The position numbers and the translations under genes were made by a program. Of a stretch of 64,000 nt of DNA, positions 21,105 to 28,954 are shown piece after piece. The notes under the pieces are model-generated. The model made no database searches, was not told where the DNA came from, and saw only the letters and a program-made list of their open reading frames with translations. The DNA comes from Myxococcota bacterium (GTDB lineage Bacteria; Myxococcota; B64-G9), in contig JAKLGA010000001.1 in assembly GCA_022710975.1 (NCBI GenBank), positions 806,001 to 870,000 of the forward strand. Direction: 5' to 3'. The stretch's first letter is position 1, and each line of letters begins with the position of its first letter.

Positions 21105-21665
21105 CTAGGCCGCGGCTTTCGGGGCCTTGGCGGGCTTGTTGGTGTTCTTCTTCGGGCGGACTCGCTGCTTGGCCGCCTCGAACTTCTGTCGCTGCTCGTC
21201 GATGAAGTCCCAGGTCGTCTTCCACTCGATGCCCTTGGCCGTCACGAACATCGCGCCACCGCCGAACTCGCCGACGCGCATCCGCGAACAGGTGCCCGCC
21301 CAGGACAGACCGAAGCAGGCGTTTGGTCGGAAACGAGCCAAGAAGCGCTGGGCGACGTTCGCCAGGTAGTCGAGGTTGGCGGACTCGTCGGCGTAGAGCC
21401 AGACCTCGGTGCCGCCGTTCACGGTCTTCTGGAACGCGAACTCGAACCCGGGCCAGCAGTCGAACAGGTCCACGAAGCGGGCGCTCCCGTCCAGGTCGGT
21501 GATGCCGCGATCGCGGAACCAGCGCTTGGCGAGAGCCTCCTGCTCGTTCCGGTCGGTCATGTGGTTGGGGAAGGGCGGGCCGTGGAGCTCGGCCTTGAGC
21601 CAGTCGACCTCTTCGGAGGTGAGGTCCCTGATGGCCTCGCTGAACTGGGTGTAGCTGTCGGCCAT
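21105..21665 (-). CDS. unknown 186-residue protein in the recombination operon
   Basis: Begins MADSYTQFSEAIRDLTSEEV. The middle has FVDLFDCWPGFEFAF and a WLYADESANLDYLANVAQRF segment, followed by FGLSWAGTCSRMRVGEFGGG. The tail is Lys/Ala/Pro-rich. Similar proteins with a FSWA.TCSKPR-type box are common in phages and plasmids but, to my knowledge, have no assigned function. It lies between a tiny membrane ORF and the sliding clamp gene, all on the same strand with short spacing, so it belongs to the replication/recombination operon. Confidence 0.7.
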   Translation of the reverse strand: MADSYTQFSEAIRDLTSEEVDWLKAELHGPPFPNHMTDRNEQEALAKRWFRDRGITDLDGSARFVDLFDCWPGFEFAFQKTVNGGTEVWLYADESANLDYLANVAQRFLARFRPNACFGLSWAGTCSRMRVGEFGGGAMFVTAKGIEWKTTWDFIDEQRQKFEAAKQRVRPKKNTNKPAKAPKAAA

Positions 21666-21669
21666 GGCT

Positions 21670-21765
21670 TCACCTCCCGGTGATCCAGCCAGCCAGCAGG
21701 ACGAAGGCCAACTTGCCTGCCAGGTGGAGCAGGCCGAGAAACAGGCGAACGAGCTTCTTCTTCAC
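21670..21765 (-). CDS. 31-residue putative membrane peptide
   Basis: GTG-started frame: MKKKLVRLFLGLLHLAGKLA then FVLLAGWITGR and stop. Three lysines precede a continuous hydrophobic helix, the classic topology of a tiny inner-membrane protein. A GAGGT ribosome site lies seven bases upstream, and the stop is five bases before the next gene's start. It is the second such ORF in the element (see 14451-14543). Confidence 0.45.
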   Translation of the reverse strand: MKKKLVRLFLGLLHLAGKLAFVLLAGWITGR

Positions 21766-21801
21766 TGATGACCTCGCTTTCTGAGATGGGTTGTGGTGGC
21801 T

Positions 21802-22614
21802 TCAGCCGGCCAGGCAGGGCCCGGCGTACTGGCACGAGCGGCACTGCCAGCCTTTGATGGGGTAGTACGCGCCCGCGTCGATGGCCTTGAGGACTCCGCA
21901 GGCGACGCGTAGGAAGTCGCGCTGGTCCTGCTCAGAGCGGGTCAGCCTGTGGATGGAGAGAGCCGGCGTCTTCTGCTTGAGCAGAATCTGGAGCTGGACG
22001 GTGGCGTCGCCGAGGCCCATCGACGGCGCGGCCAGCGTGTAGGCCGTGACCTGGTGATCGTTGGCCAGGCGGTCCTCGGCCCAGCGCTTCGCGGCCGTCT
22101 TGTGTTCGATTACGGCGTAACGGCCGTCTTCCTCCTGCGCGACGACGTCGAACGCGCCCACCAACTTCACGGGTGGGACCTCGCCGGTGTCGGGGTCGTG
22201 GATCTCGACGGAGAACGGCTCTTCGACGCCGACCACCCGGTAGGGACGAGGGGCGGCTTCGTGGAAGATCCTGAGGATTCCGAGGCCAGTCTCGAGCAGG
22301 CTCTCTTCGGTCTGGTCGTTGTCCAGCAGCACCGGCGGGGACTCCGAGAAGCTGCGCTTCAGGGCGGCACTGAACGCGGCCTGGATGGCTTCCAGGCTGG
22401 GCTCGGGCTTCCGGTCGCGGAGCGAGAGGTAGAACTGCGCCAGGGCCTCGTGGACCGCGCCACCGAAGGCCAGCGGACCGGGGCGATGGGTGGGCTTGAA
22501 CTGCAGGATGTAGCGGTAGCGGTAGGCGGCCGGGCAGGTCAGGTAGCTCGTCAAGGCCGAGGCGGAGACGTGCCGCTCGGCCCTGAGCAGTGCCAGGGCA
22601 GACGATGCGGTCAT
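21802..22614 (-). CDS. PD-(D/E)XK nuclease, RecB/Cas4-like
   Basis: 270 residues with the Cas4/RecB-exonuclease layout. An N-terminal Cys in SYLTCPAAYRYRYILQ and three C-terminal Cys in WQCRSCQYAGPCLAG form the expected iron-sulfur cluster. Nuclease motifs are GGAVHEAL (motif I), LVGAFDVV (Asp) and YAVIEHKTA (ExK). These enzymes resect DNA ends. It is adjacent to and downstream of the Rad52-like annealing gene, forming an exonuclease/annealase pair analogous to phage Red systems. It is separate from the cas4-cas1 fusion at 35.9 kb, so a role in spacer acquisition is not implied. Confidence 0.85.
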   Translation of the reverse strand: MTASSALALLRAERHVSASALTSYLTCPAAYRYRYILQFKPTHRPGPLAFGGAVHEALAQFYLSLRDRKPEPSLEAIQAAFSAALKRSFSESPPVLLDNDQTEESLLETGLGILRIFHEAAPRPYRVVGVEEPFSVEIHDPDTGEVPPVKLVGAFDVVAQEEDGRYAVIEHKTAAKRWAEDRLANDHQVTAYTLAAPSMGLGDATVQLQILLKQKTPALSIHRLTRSEQDQRDFLRVACGVLKAIDAGAYYPIKGWQCRSCQYAGPCLAG

Positions 22615-22639
22615 GGCTCGTTCTCCTTGTGGGTTGAGG

Positions 22640-23332
22640 TCAGACGGGGGCGCCGCCGAGCTCGTCGGAGAACTCGGAGATCAGCGACGAGGCGTCGGCG
22701 CGGGAGAGGTGCTCGGGCTGCTGCTTGAAGAGCTGGACCGCTCGCTCGCGGATATCGTCCGCGGTCATCTGGAGCTTGCGGCCGAGGCTCCAGAGAGCGC
22801 TCAACTGCTTTTGCGTCAGGCGCGCGCCGTTGGAGCCGGGGCTGGAGCTGTGGCTGGGGCTGGGGCTGGTCTGGGCGGCACGGGCGCGGCCGTTGCCGTT
22901 TCCGTTGCCACCGTTGCTGCCGTTTCCGCCGTTGCCTGAGGCCTTGGGCTGCTTCGACGTCGGGGCGGCGTCGCTGTACAGGTGGAGGCCGATGCCGAAC
23001 ATCGAGCACGCCTTCTTCAAGCTGTCAGTCGCGGCGGCCTTCAGATCGTCGGCCAGGGAGATGCGCTCGCCGGTCTCGGAGTGGACGGTGATCGAGCTGC
23101 CGCCGAACGCCGTCTTGACGACGCCAGCAGCGCTGAGCTTGCCGAGGACGACGACCTCGTTCTCGTGGATGGCGTGCTCCAGGACCTCGAAGCTCCACTC
23201 GCCGGCAAAGGCCTCATTGAGGCGGCGGACGTACTCGCTGCCCTCCGCATACGAAAGCACCTGGCCGAAGTTGCCCTTGCGGGTCTTCAGTACGGACGGG
23301 TCGAACGGCTTCTCGAGGATGGACATGTCCAT
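22640..23332 (-). CDS. Rad52/22-like single-strand annealing protein
   Basis: 230 residues. The N-terminal 130 match the Rad52/Rad22 DNA-binding fold as seen in phage annealing proteins: YAEGSEYVRRLNEAFAGEWS, VVVLGKLSAAGVVKTAFGG, and the helix LADDLKAAATDSLKKACSMFGIG. A Ser/Gly/Asn-rich linker (about 138-178) and a helical C-terminal segment (LTQKQLSALWSLGRKLQMTA) follow. ATG at 23332 is chosen because AAGGAGG lies seven bases upstream. It is the first gene of a minus-strand series annealase-nuclease-(tiny ORF)-unknown-clamp-zinc ribbon, suggesting homologous recombination during element replication or transfer. Confidence 0.85.
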   Translation of the reverse strand: MDMSILEKPFDPSVLKTRKGNFGQVLSYAEGSEYVRRLNEAFAGEWSFEVLEHAIHENEVVVLGKLSAAGVVKTAFGGSSITVHSETGERISLADDLKAAATDSLKKACSMFGIGLHLYSDAAPTSKQPKASGNGGNGSNGGNGNGNGRARAAQTSPSPSHSSSPGSNGARLTQKQLSALWSLGRKLQMTADDIRERAVQLFKQQPEHLSRADASSLISEFSDELGGAPV

Positions 23333-23599
23333 GGGCGGGCCTCCTTGCGAAAGGCGCACGGGTAGCGTGCGCGTAGGGTTCGGGGTCTGGTTTGGGGACA
23401 GGGGCTAAGGCGTTTGCGGCGAGGGCACGAACGACGAACAGGGCCTGTTGGAGGGGATGGTCGCTTCCATCTTCTTATACCCGAATTCGGTGCGGGATTT
23501 TGAAGCTCTAGCGGTTTACTCCTGCCACGCCGCCTCGGGGCCTTGTGTTATGGGTTCCAACGGGTGGATCATGAGACAGGCTCTCCAGGAGGGATGGGA
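23333..23599. promoter_or_regulatory. divergent intergenic region
   Basis: 267 bases separate the annealing-protein gene (minus) and a lipoprotein gene (plus), so promoters for both are expected. A moderately AT-rich patch lies near 23468-23520. No distinct operator, RNA or repeat was seen. Confidence 0.3.
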
Positions 23600-24340
23600 A
23601 TGAAGCTCGGGTACGCCATCCTCGGGATCTTCCTCACTGGCCTGGTCGCGGGCTGCGAGCGGGGCTCCACGGAATCGACTGCACCCGACGTGGCCGGCCA
23701 CGACCCCGCGCATCCACCCATCGACTGTCCGCTGGCCAAGGCGGGTGTTGATGCGAGTCACCTCCGCCCATTCGAGGACGTGGAGAAGTACATCGCGTTC
23801 CTGGAGCGGGCGGACCGCGCCGTGTGGCAGAAGCCCGACGAGGTGGTCGCGGCGCTCAAGCTCCAGGGGACTGAGACCGTTTTCGATCTCGGGGCCGGCT
23901 CCGGCTACTTCAGCTTCCGCCTGGCAAGGGCTCTGCCCAGCGGGAAGGTCATTGCCGCCGACACCGAGCCCGAGATGGTCCGCCACCTGCACCACAAGAT
24001 CCTCGGCGATGGCCTCTCCAACATGGAGGCTGCCCTGATCCAGCCCGGCGACCCGGGCATCCCCAAGGACGCTGATCTGGTGTTCGTCTGCGACGTGCTC
24101 CACCACGTCACGGATCGGTCGACCTGGCTCGCCAAGCTGACCTCCGAGATGAAGCCGGGCGCGCACCTGGTGCTTATCGAGTTCAAGGAGGGAGACCTGC
24201 CCGAGGGGCCTCCCGAGTCGGTGAAGATCACCCGGGCGCAGTTGGTGGAGCTGGTTACTCGGACCGGGCTGGCGCTCACCACCGAGCGCGTCGAGCTGCT
24301 CCCATATCAGACGTTCCTCGTCTTTCGGAAACCGGGCTGA
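23600..24340 (+). CDS. lipoprotein with class I SAM-dependent methyltransferase domain
   Basis: A lipoprotein signal (MKLGYAILGIFLTGLVAGC, lipid Cys19) is followed by about 45 flexible residues and then a Rossmann methyltransferase: motif I TVFDLGAGSGYFSFRLA, KVIAADTEPEMV, DLVFVCDVLHHVTDRS and HLVLIEFKEGDLP. ATG at 23600 has AGGAGG seven bases upstream. A methyltransferase anchored outside the cytoplasm is unusual because SAM is cytosolic, but such predicted lipoproteins recur in deltaproteobacteria. Substrate unknown. No operon partner. Confidence 0.8.
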   Translation: MKLGYAILGIFLTGLVAGCERGSTESTAPDVAGHDPAHPPIDCPLAKAGVDASHLRPFEDVEKYIAFLERADRAVWQKPDEVVAALKLQGTETVFDLGAGSGYFSFRLARALPSGKVIAADTEPEMVRHLHHKILGDGLSNMEAALIQPGDPGIPKDADLVFVCDVLHHVTDRSTWLAKLTSEMKPGAHLVLIEFKEGDLPEGPPESVKITRAQLVELVTRTGLALTTERVELLPYQTFLVFRKPG

Positions 24341-24483
24341 CGGCCAGCATTGTAGCTGGCTGTTGTTCGAAACCCAGGCCCTACGCTCCAGGCCTGAATC
24401 TACTGCACCGGACTTGAGGATGCGGACTGGGTCTCGCCAGCAGGGAGAACCTTGGATAGCGCCTGGCCCGCGCGGGGCCCACT

Positions 24484-24804
24484 CTAGGGAGCCAGTAGCC
24501 GCAGCGCCTGGATGACGGCCTTTCGTTTCTTCGCCGGCCACTTCTCAAGCAGCTCCTCGAGCTCCTGGGCGAGCTGGCCGGAACCGGATCCGTGACGGGA
24601 GTCGAGAAGGGCGCCAAGCCGCACATGCAGGGCTGTCGCAAGCCGATCCAGAGCCTCCAGCGAGAGCGTCTTCGCGCCGCGTTCGACCTGGGACAGGTAG
24701 GTCGTGTCCAGCTTCACCCGTTCGGCGAGCACGGCTTGGGTGAGGCCGAGCGCCTTGCGATGGCTTTGAATGCGGGCGCCGATTTCCTTGGAATCGATGG
24801 GCAT
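24484..24804 (-). CDS. XRE-family helix-turn-helix regulator
   Basis: 106 residues. Residues 8-62 carry a canonical Cro/C1 HTH: IGARIQSHRKALGLTQAVLA, then LDTTYLSQVERGAKTLSLEA and LDRLATALHV. The C-terminal part (LAQELEELLEKWPAKKRKAV) is a helical, possibly dimerising tail. GGAGGGA precedes the ATG. It is divergent from the DUF1232 gene at 24932; the 127 bases between probably hold its operator. Confidence 0.88.
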   Translation of the reverse strand: MPIDSKEIGARIQSHRKALGLTQAVLAERVKLDTTYLSQVERGAKTLSLEALDRLATALHVRLGALLDSRHGSGSGQLAQELEELLEKWPAKKRKAVIQALRLLAP

Positions 24805-24931
24805 TGGTTCCCTCCAGTACCGCGGAGGGTGGCAGCGGGGAAGGTGCTACGGGCACTGGTTGACGTAGTGCTAAAAGAACGGGTACCTTCTTTGTGAGTG
24901 AATCAAACCAATCGGGGAAGGGAGAATCCGC

Positions 24932-25294
24932 ATGACCAAGAAGGGGCAGTCCGGCAAGAAGACGAAGGACCCTGCTGGCCACTACTCGGAGCAGGGTTTC
25001 TGGAGGAAGGTGAAGAAGTACGCGAAGGCAGCAGGGGTGGAGGTTATCGAGAAGTCGCTGCAACTCTACTACGCTGGTCTCCGTAAGGAGTGCCCAGCAT
25101 GGGCCAAGGCCGCCGTTGGTGTGTCTCTCGGCTACTTCATCTGGCCATTGGATGTGATTCCAGATGCCCTCCCCGTCATCGGATTTTCAGATGACCTTGG
25201 CGTGCTGACGGGCGCCATCCTCACGATCAACTCGTACATCAACGCCAATGTGAAAAGGCAAGCGGCAGCGAAGGTGAAGGACTGGTTCGGTTGA
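24932..25294 (+). CDS. YkvA/DUF1232-family membrane protein
   Basis: 120 residues with a very basic N-terminus (TKKGQSGKKTKDP) and the DUF1232 signature region VSLGYFIWPLDVIPDALPVI and GFSDDLGVL, which contains the short hydrophobic helices. Family members are small inner-membrane proteins of unknown role. It is divergent from the XRE regulator, which may control it. Confidence 0.85.
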   Translation: MTKKGQSGKKTKDPAGHYSEQGFWRKVKKYAKAAGVEVIEKSLQLYYAGLRKECPAWAKAAVGVSLGYFIWPLDVIPDALPVIGFSDDLGVLTGAILTINSYINANVKRQAAAKVKDWFG

Positions 25295-25370
25295 CCGGCG
25301 AATGGATGCCTGTCGGCGTCTGGGCGCGTTTTCCAGGGCGCCAAGAGGATCTCGGCAACGGGGAGGTACC

Positions 25371-25466
25371 ATGAAGTCCATCCTTCTTCTGTCGGTGCTG
25401 TGCCTTGTTGGGTGTGCGCGCGATGGGATGGATGGGACCATCGTGTGGATCACTGGATCCCGGTAA
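25371..25466 (+). CDS. 31-residue small lipoprotein
   Basis: Reads MKSILLLSVLCLVGCARDGM then DGTIVWITGSR and stops. A Lys plus a hydrophobic stretch ends in a lipobox-like LVGC with Cys15. GGGAGG lies four bases before the ATG. It precedes the Cys-rich lipoprotein by about 40 bases on the same strand. It is entericidin-like in size, but no family is claimed. Confidence 0.55.
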   Translation: MKSILLLSVLCLVGCARDGMDGTIVWITGSR

Positions 25467-25508
25467 TACTGGGTCGCAATGGGTCTGGTTGTGACAAAGG
25501 GGGCCGAG

Positions 25509-27554
25509 ATGCCAAACCTGGGTCGCGTGGGCTTGTGCTTGGCGTTGGTCGCCGCAATGGGGACTGCCGGCTGTGGCGGAGGAGGGGAGACCTGCACCCC
25601 GGAGGCCAGCACAACCTGTGTCCAGGGCGTGACCTACTGGCTCGACTCCTGCGGCGGACGGGGCGAGGTAGACCAGAACTGCATCTGCGGTTGCGCCGAT
25701 GACGGCCTCGCGTGCCGTAGCCAGTGCCCCTGTGTGCCCGACTGCGCGGGGAAGGAGTGCGGGGACGACGGTTGCGAAGGCTCCTGCGGCACCTGCACAG
25801 CGCCCGAGGCTTGCGACGAGGCGGGCCGGTGCGTGTGCACCCCGGCTTGTACGGACAAGTGCTGCGATAGCGACGGTTGCGGCGGGACCTGCCCCGACGC
25901 CTGCGCCTCGGGCACCCACTGCGAGGCCGGCACCTGCGACTGTGCGCCGGACTGCACGGACGGGGCCATGCGCTGCACAGGTGAGGTTCTCGAGACCTGC
26001 ACCTCGAACGTCTGGCACACGGTCGTGGACTGCGCCACCGCGGCCCAGGTGTGCGAGGGTGGGGCGTGCGTTACCTGCCACAGCGGGGATTCGCAGTGCA
26101 ACGCGGACGCGGTCGAGGTGTGCACGGCCGGGAGCTGGACGCAGGCTCTCGACTGCACCGTTTCCAACAAGATTTGCCACGAGGCAGCGTGCCTCACCTG
26201 TGTGCCAGCCAGCGTCCTTTGCACCGGTACGATGGTCGAGACCTGCGCGAACGACTCCTGGGAGGCGGTTGTGGATTGCGCGCTCGCCGACCGGGAGTGC
26301 GTGGACGGCGAGTGCATCCCCTGCACCAATGGCACGCTCCGCTGCACCGAGGACGTGCTGGAGATCTGCACGGCCGATGCATGGCAGACCGTGATCGACT
26401 GCGCCGCCCAGGGCCAGATGTGCCTGGATGAGGCGTGCCAGGCAATCTGCACGCCGGACTGCGCAGGGAAGAACTGCGGCTCGGACGGTTGCGAGGGGAG
26501 CTGTGGCGACTGCACGGCGCCCGAGTTCTGCGACGCCAGTGGACAGTGCCAGCCGGAGCAGTGTCAGCCGACCAACGAAGGGATCGAGGCCTGCGACCAG
26601 GTGGACAACGACTGCGACGGTCAGGTGGACGAGGACTTCGCGACCGGCACTGCTTGCGACGGTATCGGCGAGTGCGGCCAAGGCCAACTCGAGTGCCTAA
26701 CCACCGATTCGGCCATCTGCAGCACTGACCTGGGCGGCTCGCAGTTCATACTGCTGCCGGAGCTCTGCGACGGTCTGGACAACGATTGCGATGGAGAAGT
26801 AGACGAGGAATTGGCGCCCAGCGATACCTGCGAGGCAGGCCTGCAGGTCCACGATGGAATCGACAACAACTGCAACGGGTTGGTTGACGAGCCGGGGGGC
26901 TGTATGGTGCCCATTCCAGGCAGCAGTGTGTGGATCGACTCGTTCGAAAGTACCGTCTTTGGGAACGCCGACTGCACGGGCGCGCGCTACGGGGAGAGCG
27001 CAGACGACTACCCAGCCGGCTGGCCGGCCGATGGCCTAGCCACGACTGTGCTCTACGCCTGCTCGCTGCCTGGGCTGGTGCCCTCGGGCCGCCTATCCTG
27101 GTACCGGGCCCAGCGCGCCTGCCAGGCCCAGGGAAAGCGCATGTGTTCCCGCGCTGAGTGGACTGCGGCCTGTGGCGGGCTCTCCTTGCAGGCCTTCCCT
27201 TACGGCGAGTCGTTTCAGGTCGGTACGTGCGGGGACTTCAGTATTGGCGGTCAACCGCAGGAGGCGGGTACGCTTTCTGGGTGCGTGTCTCCGGCCGGGA
27301 GCAACGACATGAGCGGTAACCTGACCGAGTGGGTCGCGGACGTGTGTTCCTGGGACGCGTCCATGACGACCCAGATGGGCGGCTCGGTCTTCTGCGACTA
27401 CTCCGGCTCAGCCTGCGACGCTGGGAGCCCGGAGCAGGCCGACTTCCTTCTTGAGCTGTATGGCTGCGGACAGCCAGGAACCAACTCGTGGTGCGATTCA
27501 CCGGCCTCAAGCCTGGCCTACTACGGGGGCCGCTGCTGTTGGGATGGACCTTGA
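25509..27554 (+). CDS. Cys-rich lipoprotein with MopE-like repeats and FGE/SUMF1-like C-terminal domain
   Basis: 681 residues from ATG at 25509. The signal peptide ends at a lipobox (MGTAGC). Cys-rich modules of the C.PDC.GKECG.DGC.GSCG type (about 60-350) follow, then two calcium-type MopE motifs (LDNDCDGEVDE and a VDNDCDGQVDE relative) and an IDNNCNGLVDE variant (about 355-465). The C-terminal 215 residues resemble the formylglycine-generating/SUMF1 fold (RACQAQGKRMCSRAEW, NDMSGNLTEWV). It is probably a surface-exposed binding or display protein; enzymatic activity is not claimed. Its first about 110 residues closely match the protein at 49603-52296, outside the element. Confidence 0.8.
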   Translation: MPNLGRVGLCLALVAAMGTAGCGGGGETCTPEASTTCVQGVTYWLDSCGGRGEVDQNCICGCADDGLACRSQCPCVPDCAGKECGDDGCEGSCGTCTAPEACDEAGRCVCTPACTDKCCDSDGCGGTCPDACASGTHCEAGTCDCAPDCTDGAMRCTGEVLETCTSNVWHTVVDCATAAQVCEGGACVTCHSGDSQCNADAVEVCTAGSWTQALDCTVSNKICHEAACLTCVPASVLCTGTMVETCANDSWEAVVDCALADRECVDGECIPCTNGTLRCTEDVLEICTADAWQTVIDCAAQGQMCLDEACQAICTPDCAGKNCGSDGCEGSCGDCTAPEFCDASGQCQPEQCQPTNEGIEACDQVDNDCDGQVDEDFATGTACDGIGECGQGQLECLTTDSAICSTDLGGSQFILLPELCDGLDNDCDGEVDEELAPSDTCEAGLQVHDGIDNNCNGLVDEPGGCMVPIPGSSVWIDSFESTVFGNADCTGARYGESADDYPAGWPADGLATTVLYACSLPGLVPSGRLSWYRAQRACQAQGKRMCSRAEWTAACGGLSLQAFPYGESFQVGTCGDFSIGGQPQEAGTLSGCVSPAGSNDMSGNLTEWVADVCSWDASMTTQMGGSVFCDYSGSACDAGSPEQADFLLELYGCGQPGTNSWCDSPASSLAYYGGRCCWDGP

Positions 27555-27602
27555 CAAAGCGTTCTGGTGCAGCGGGTTGAAGGGGTTTGAGGTGCGAAGG
27601 AT

Positions 27603-27941
27603 CTAGGCTGCTGGGGAGGCTACCGTTCGCTGCAAGACCTGGCTCCGGTACTTGGCGGCGCAGGCCACCTGCAGGCACCTCGTGCAAGTCAACCCCGGTC
27701 CATGCTGCACGATGCGGAGCACCCTGCACGGTCGCCCACAGGTCGGGCACGCGAACAGCAGCTCCTCGCCCCCGAGGACACCGGGCCGGCGGGCGATGGT
27801 GATCTGGACCTCGCGGCCCTCGGGTAGCAGCACCGTCACGCTGCTCGCCGCGGCCAGCTTGCGCCTGCCGCCGACCTGACGGCGGACGTCCTCCAGGTGG
27901 AGCGCGGGCAGATCCTCGAAGTAGGTGCGGGGCCTGGTCAT
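27603..27941 (-). CDS. 112-residue zinc-ribbon-like protein
   Basis: A C-terminal pair of Cys knuckles, CPTCGRPC and CTRCLQVAC (about 66-95), indicates a zinc ribbon. The N-terminal part contains a basic stretch and a VTVLLPEGREVQITIARRPG strand pair. It overlaps the upstream gene's stop by four bases (ATGA). It resembles small plasmid or phage proteins; function is unassigned. Confidence 0.6.
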   Translation of the reverse strand: MTRPRTYFEDLPALHLEDVRRQVGGRRKLAAASSVTVLLPEGREVQITIARRPGVLGGEELLFACPTCGRPCRVLRIVQHGPGLTCTRCLQVACAAKYRSQVLQRTVASPAA

Positions 27942-28435
27942 CGCGGTTCACCTGTGCCGATCAACACGGCGGCCTGGTTGGCGCGCACGCTGATGGCCGG
28001 GGCAGGGCTGTCGAGGCGAGCCAGCAGCTCGAGCGACGTGATCATGCGCCGGTGCTCGGCGTCCACGATTCTCCCGAGCACCTTCACCAGCTTGTCGCTC
28101 GCTTGGCCCTTGCACATCTTGTTGACCATGTTGTTCAGCAGGCTCTGATGGTAGCGGAGGATGACCCGGCCTGTCGCAATATCGCGGGCGAGGAGCCGAC
28201 GAGCAGCAGCTCCACGGCCACCTTCGTTCGTGAGGTCGGTTGCCGTGCCCACCAGGTGGCCTTCGGTGCACTCCAATACCTCGGGGAGGGTGCTAGAGAC
28301 GGCGACCTTGTCCATGGTGTCGAGGACGACCCGCAACGACAGGTCGGGCGCGGCCTGGTCGAGAGCCACCGCGGGAGACGGGCAGGTTGGTCCAGTGCAG
28401 TGCCCGGTTGGTTGAACTTGGGCTGGATCGTCCAT
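27938..28435 (-). CDS. unknown 165-residue protein, terminase-small-subunit-like in layout
   Basis: ATG at 28435 is preferred; longer frames lack support. The chain has an N-terminal polar segment and a helical body (VLDTMDKVAVSSTLPEVLEC, YHQSLLNNMVNKMCKGQASD, LVKVLGRIVDAEHRRMITSL). All-helical proteins of this size next to zinc-ribbon genes occur on phage-like elements, but no family was recognised. An imperfect palindrome ACCTAAAGTATAGGT (28434-28448) overlaps the start and could be an operator. Confidence 0.5.
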   Translation of the reverse strand: MDDPAQVQPTGHCTGPTCPSPAVALDQAAPDLSLRVVLDTMDKVAVSSTLPEVLECTEGHLVGTATDLTNEGGRGAAARRLLARDIATGRVILRYHQSLLNNMVNKMCKGQASDKLVKVLGRIVDAEHRRMITSLELLARLDSPAPAISVRANQAAVLIGTGEPR

Positions 28436-28732
28436 ACCTAAAGTATAGGTGAATTGTTTCGTCGAAACAAGGGGATGGGATGGTTTCGGGAGGTCGACAG
28501 GGCTGCGCGGCGCGGACAAGTCCGGAAGCAATGTGACCTGGTCGGAGGCGAGCGCGCCGGGGGACCTGGTGAGGCGGTGGGTTGAGGGGATCTCGAGGGT
28601 CTGAGGCGATGGAACTGGCCCAGGTCGCCATGAACTCCATCGTCATCATCGGCTTACCGCTGTTTCCGTTGACCATGTCAGACCTGGCTGGTACCGTTCG
28701 TCCATCAGGTTCGAGGTCGAGACCGGGGCGAG
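28436..28732. promoter_or_regulatory. divergent region upstream of the CRISPR-Cas operon
   Basis: About 300 bases between the minus-strand gene and the small ORF preceding cas7. The cas promoter should lie here. Apart from the ACCTA/TAGGT palindrome at the left edge and an AT-richer patch near 28640-28675, no clear motif or gene was identified. Confidence 0.3.
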
Positions 28733-28954
28733 ATGGGACGCACGGGCCGCAAGGCCATGTTGAGGGTGGCCACCGAGAGGTGCGGAGAGCGGCAAGGCCA
28801 CAGGTGGGTACTCGGCTTCGACGGCCAGAGCGAGGTGGTCAAGCCCGAGAAGCTCCGGAAGAAGATGCACTGGGAGCATGCGGCGAACATGAGACGAATG
28901 AATGTGCCGAAAAGTCAGGGCACCCTTCCAAGGAAAGGAGAAAGCGATGACTGA
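28733..28954 (+). CDS. 73-residue basic protein overlapping cas7
   Basis: Reads MGRTGRKAMLRVATERCGER and ends GTLPRKGESDD. It is strongly basic, with a central WVLGFDGQSEVVKPEKLRKK stretch reminiscent of the C-terminal strand and helix of WYL-domain regulators, which often accompany CRISPR loci. A GGGGCGAG site precedes the ATG. Its stop overlaps the cas7 start region by eight bases, so translation could be coupled. A stop lies in frame 61 bases upstream, so it may be a remnant of a longer regulator. Tentative. Confidence 0.45.
   Translation: MGRTGRKAMLRVATERCGERQGHRWVLGFDGQSEVVKPEKLRKKMHWEHAANMRRMNVPKSQGTLPRKGESDD

Noticed and set aside
21802-22614. Stand-alone Cas4 of the CRISPR system
   Set aside because: The locus already has a Cas4-Cas1 fusion, and this nuclease sits beside a Rad52-like annealase 13 kb away, so a recombination role fits better.
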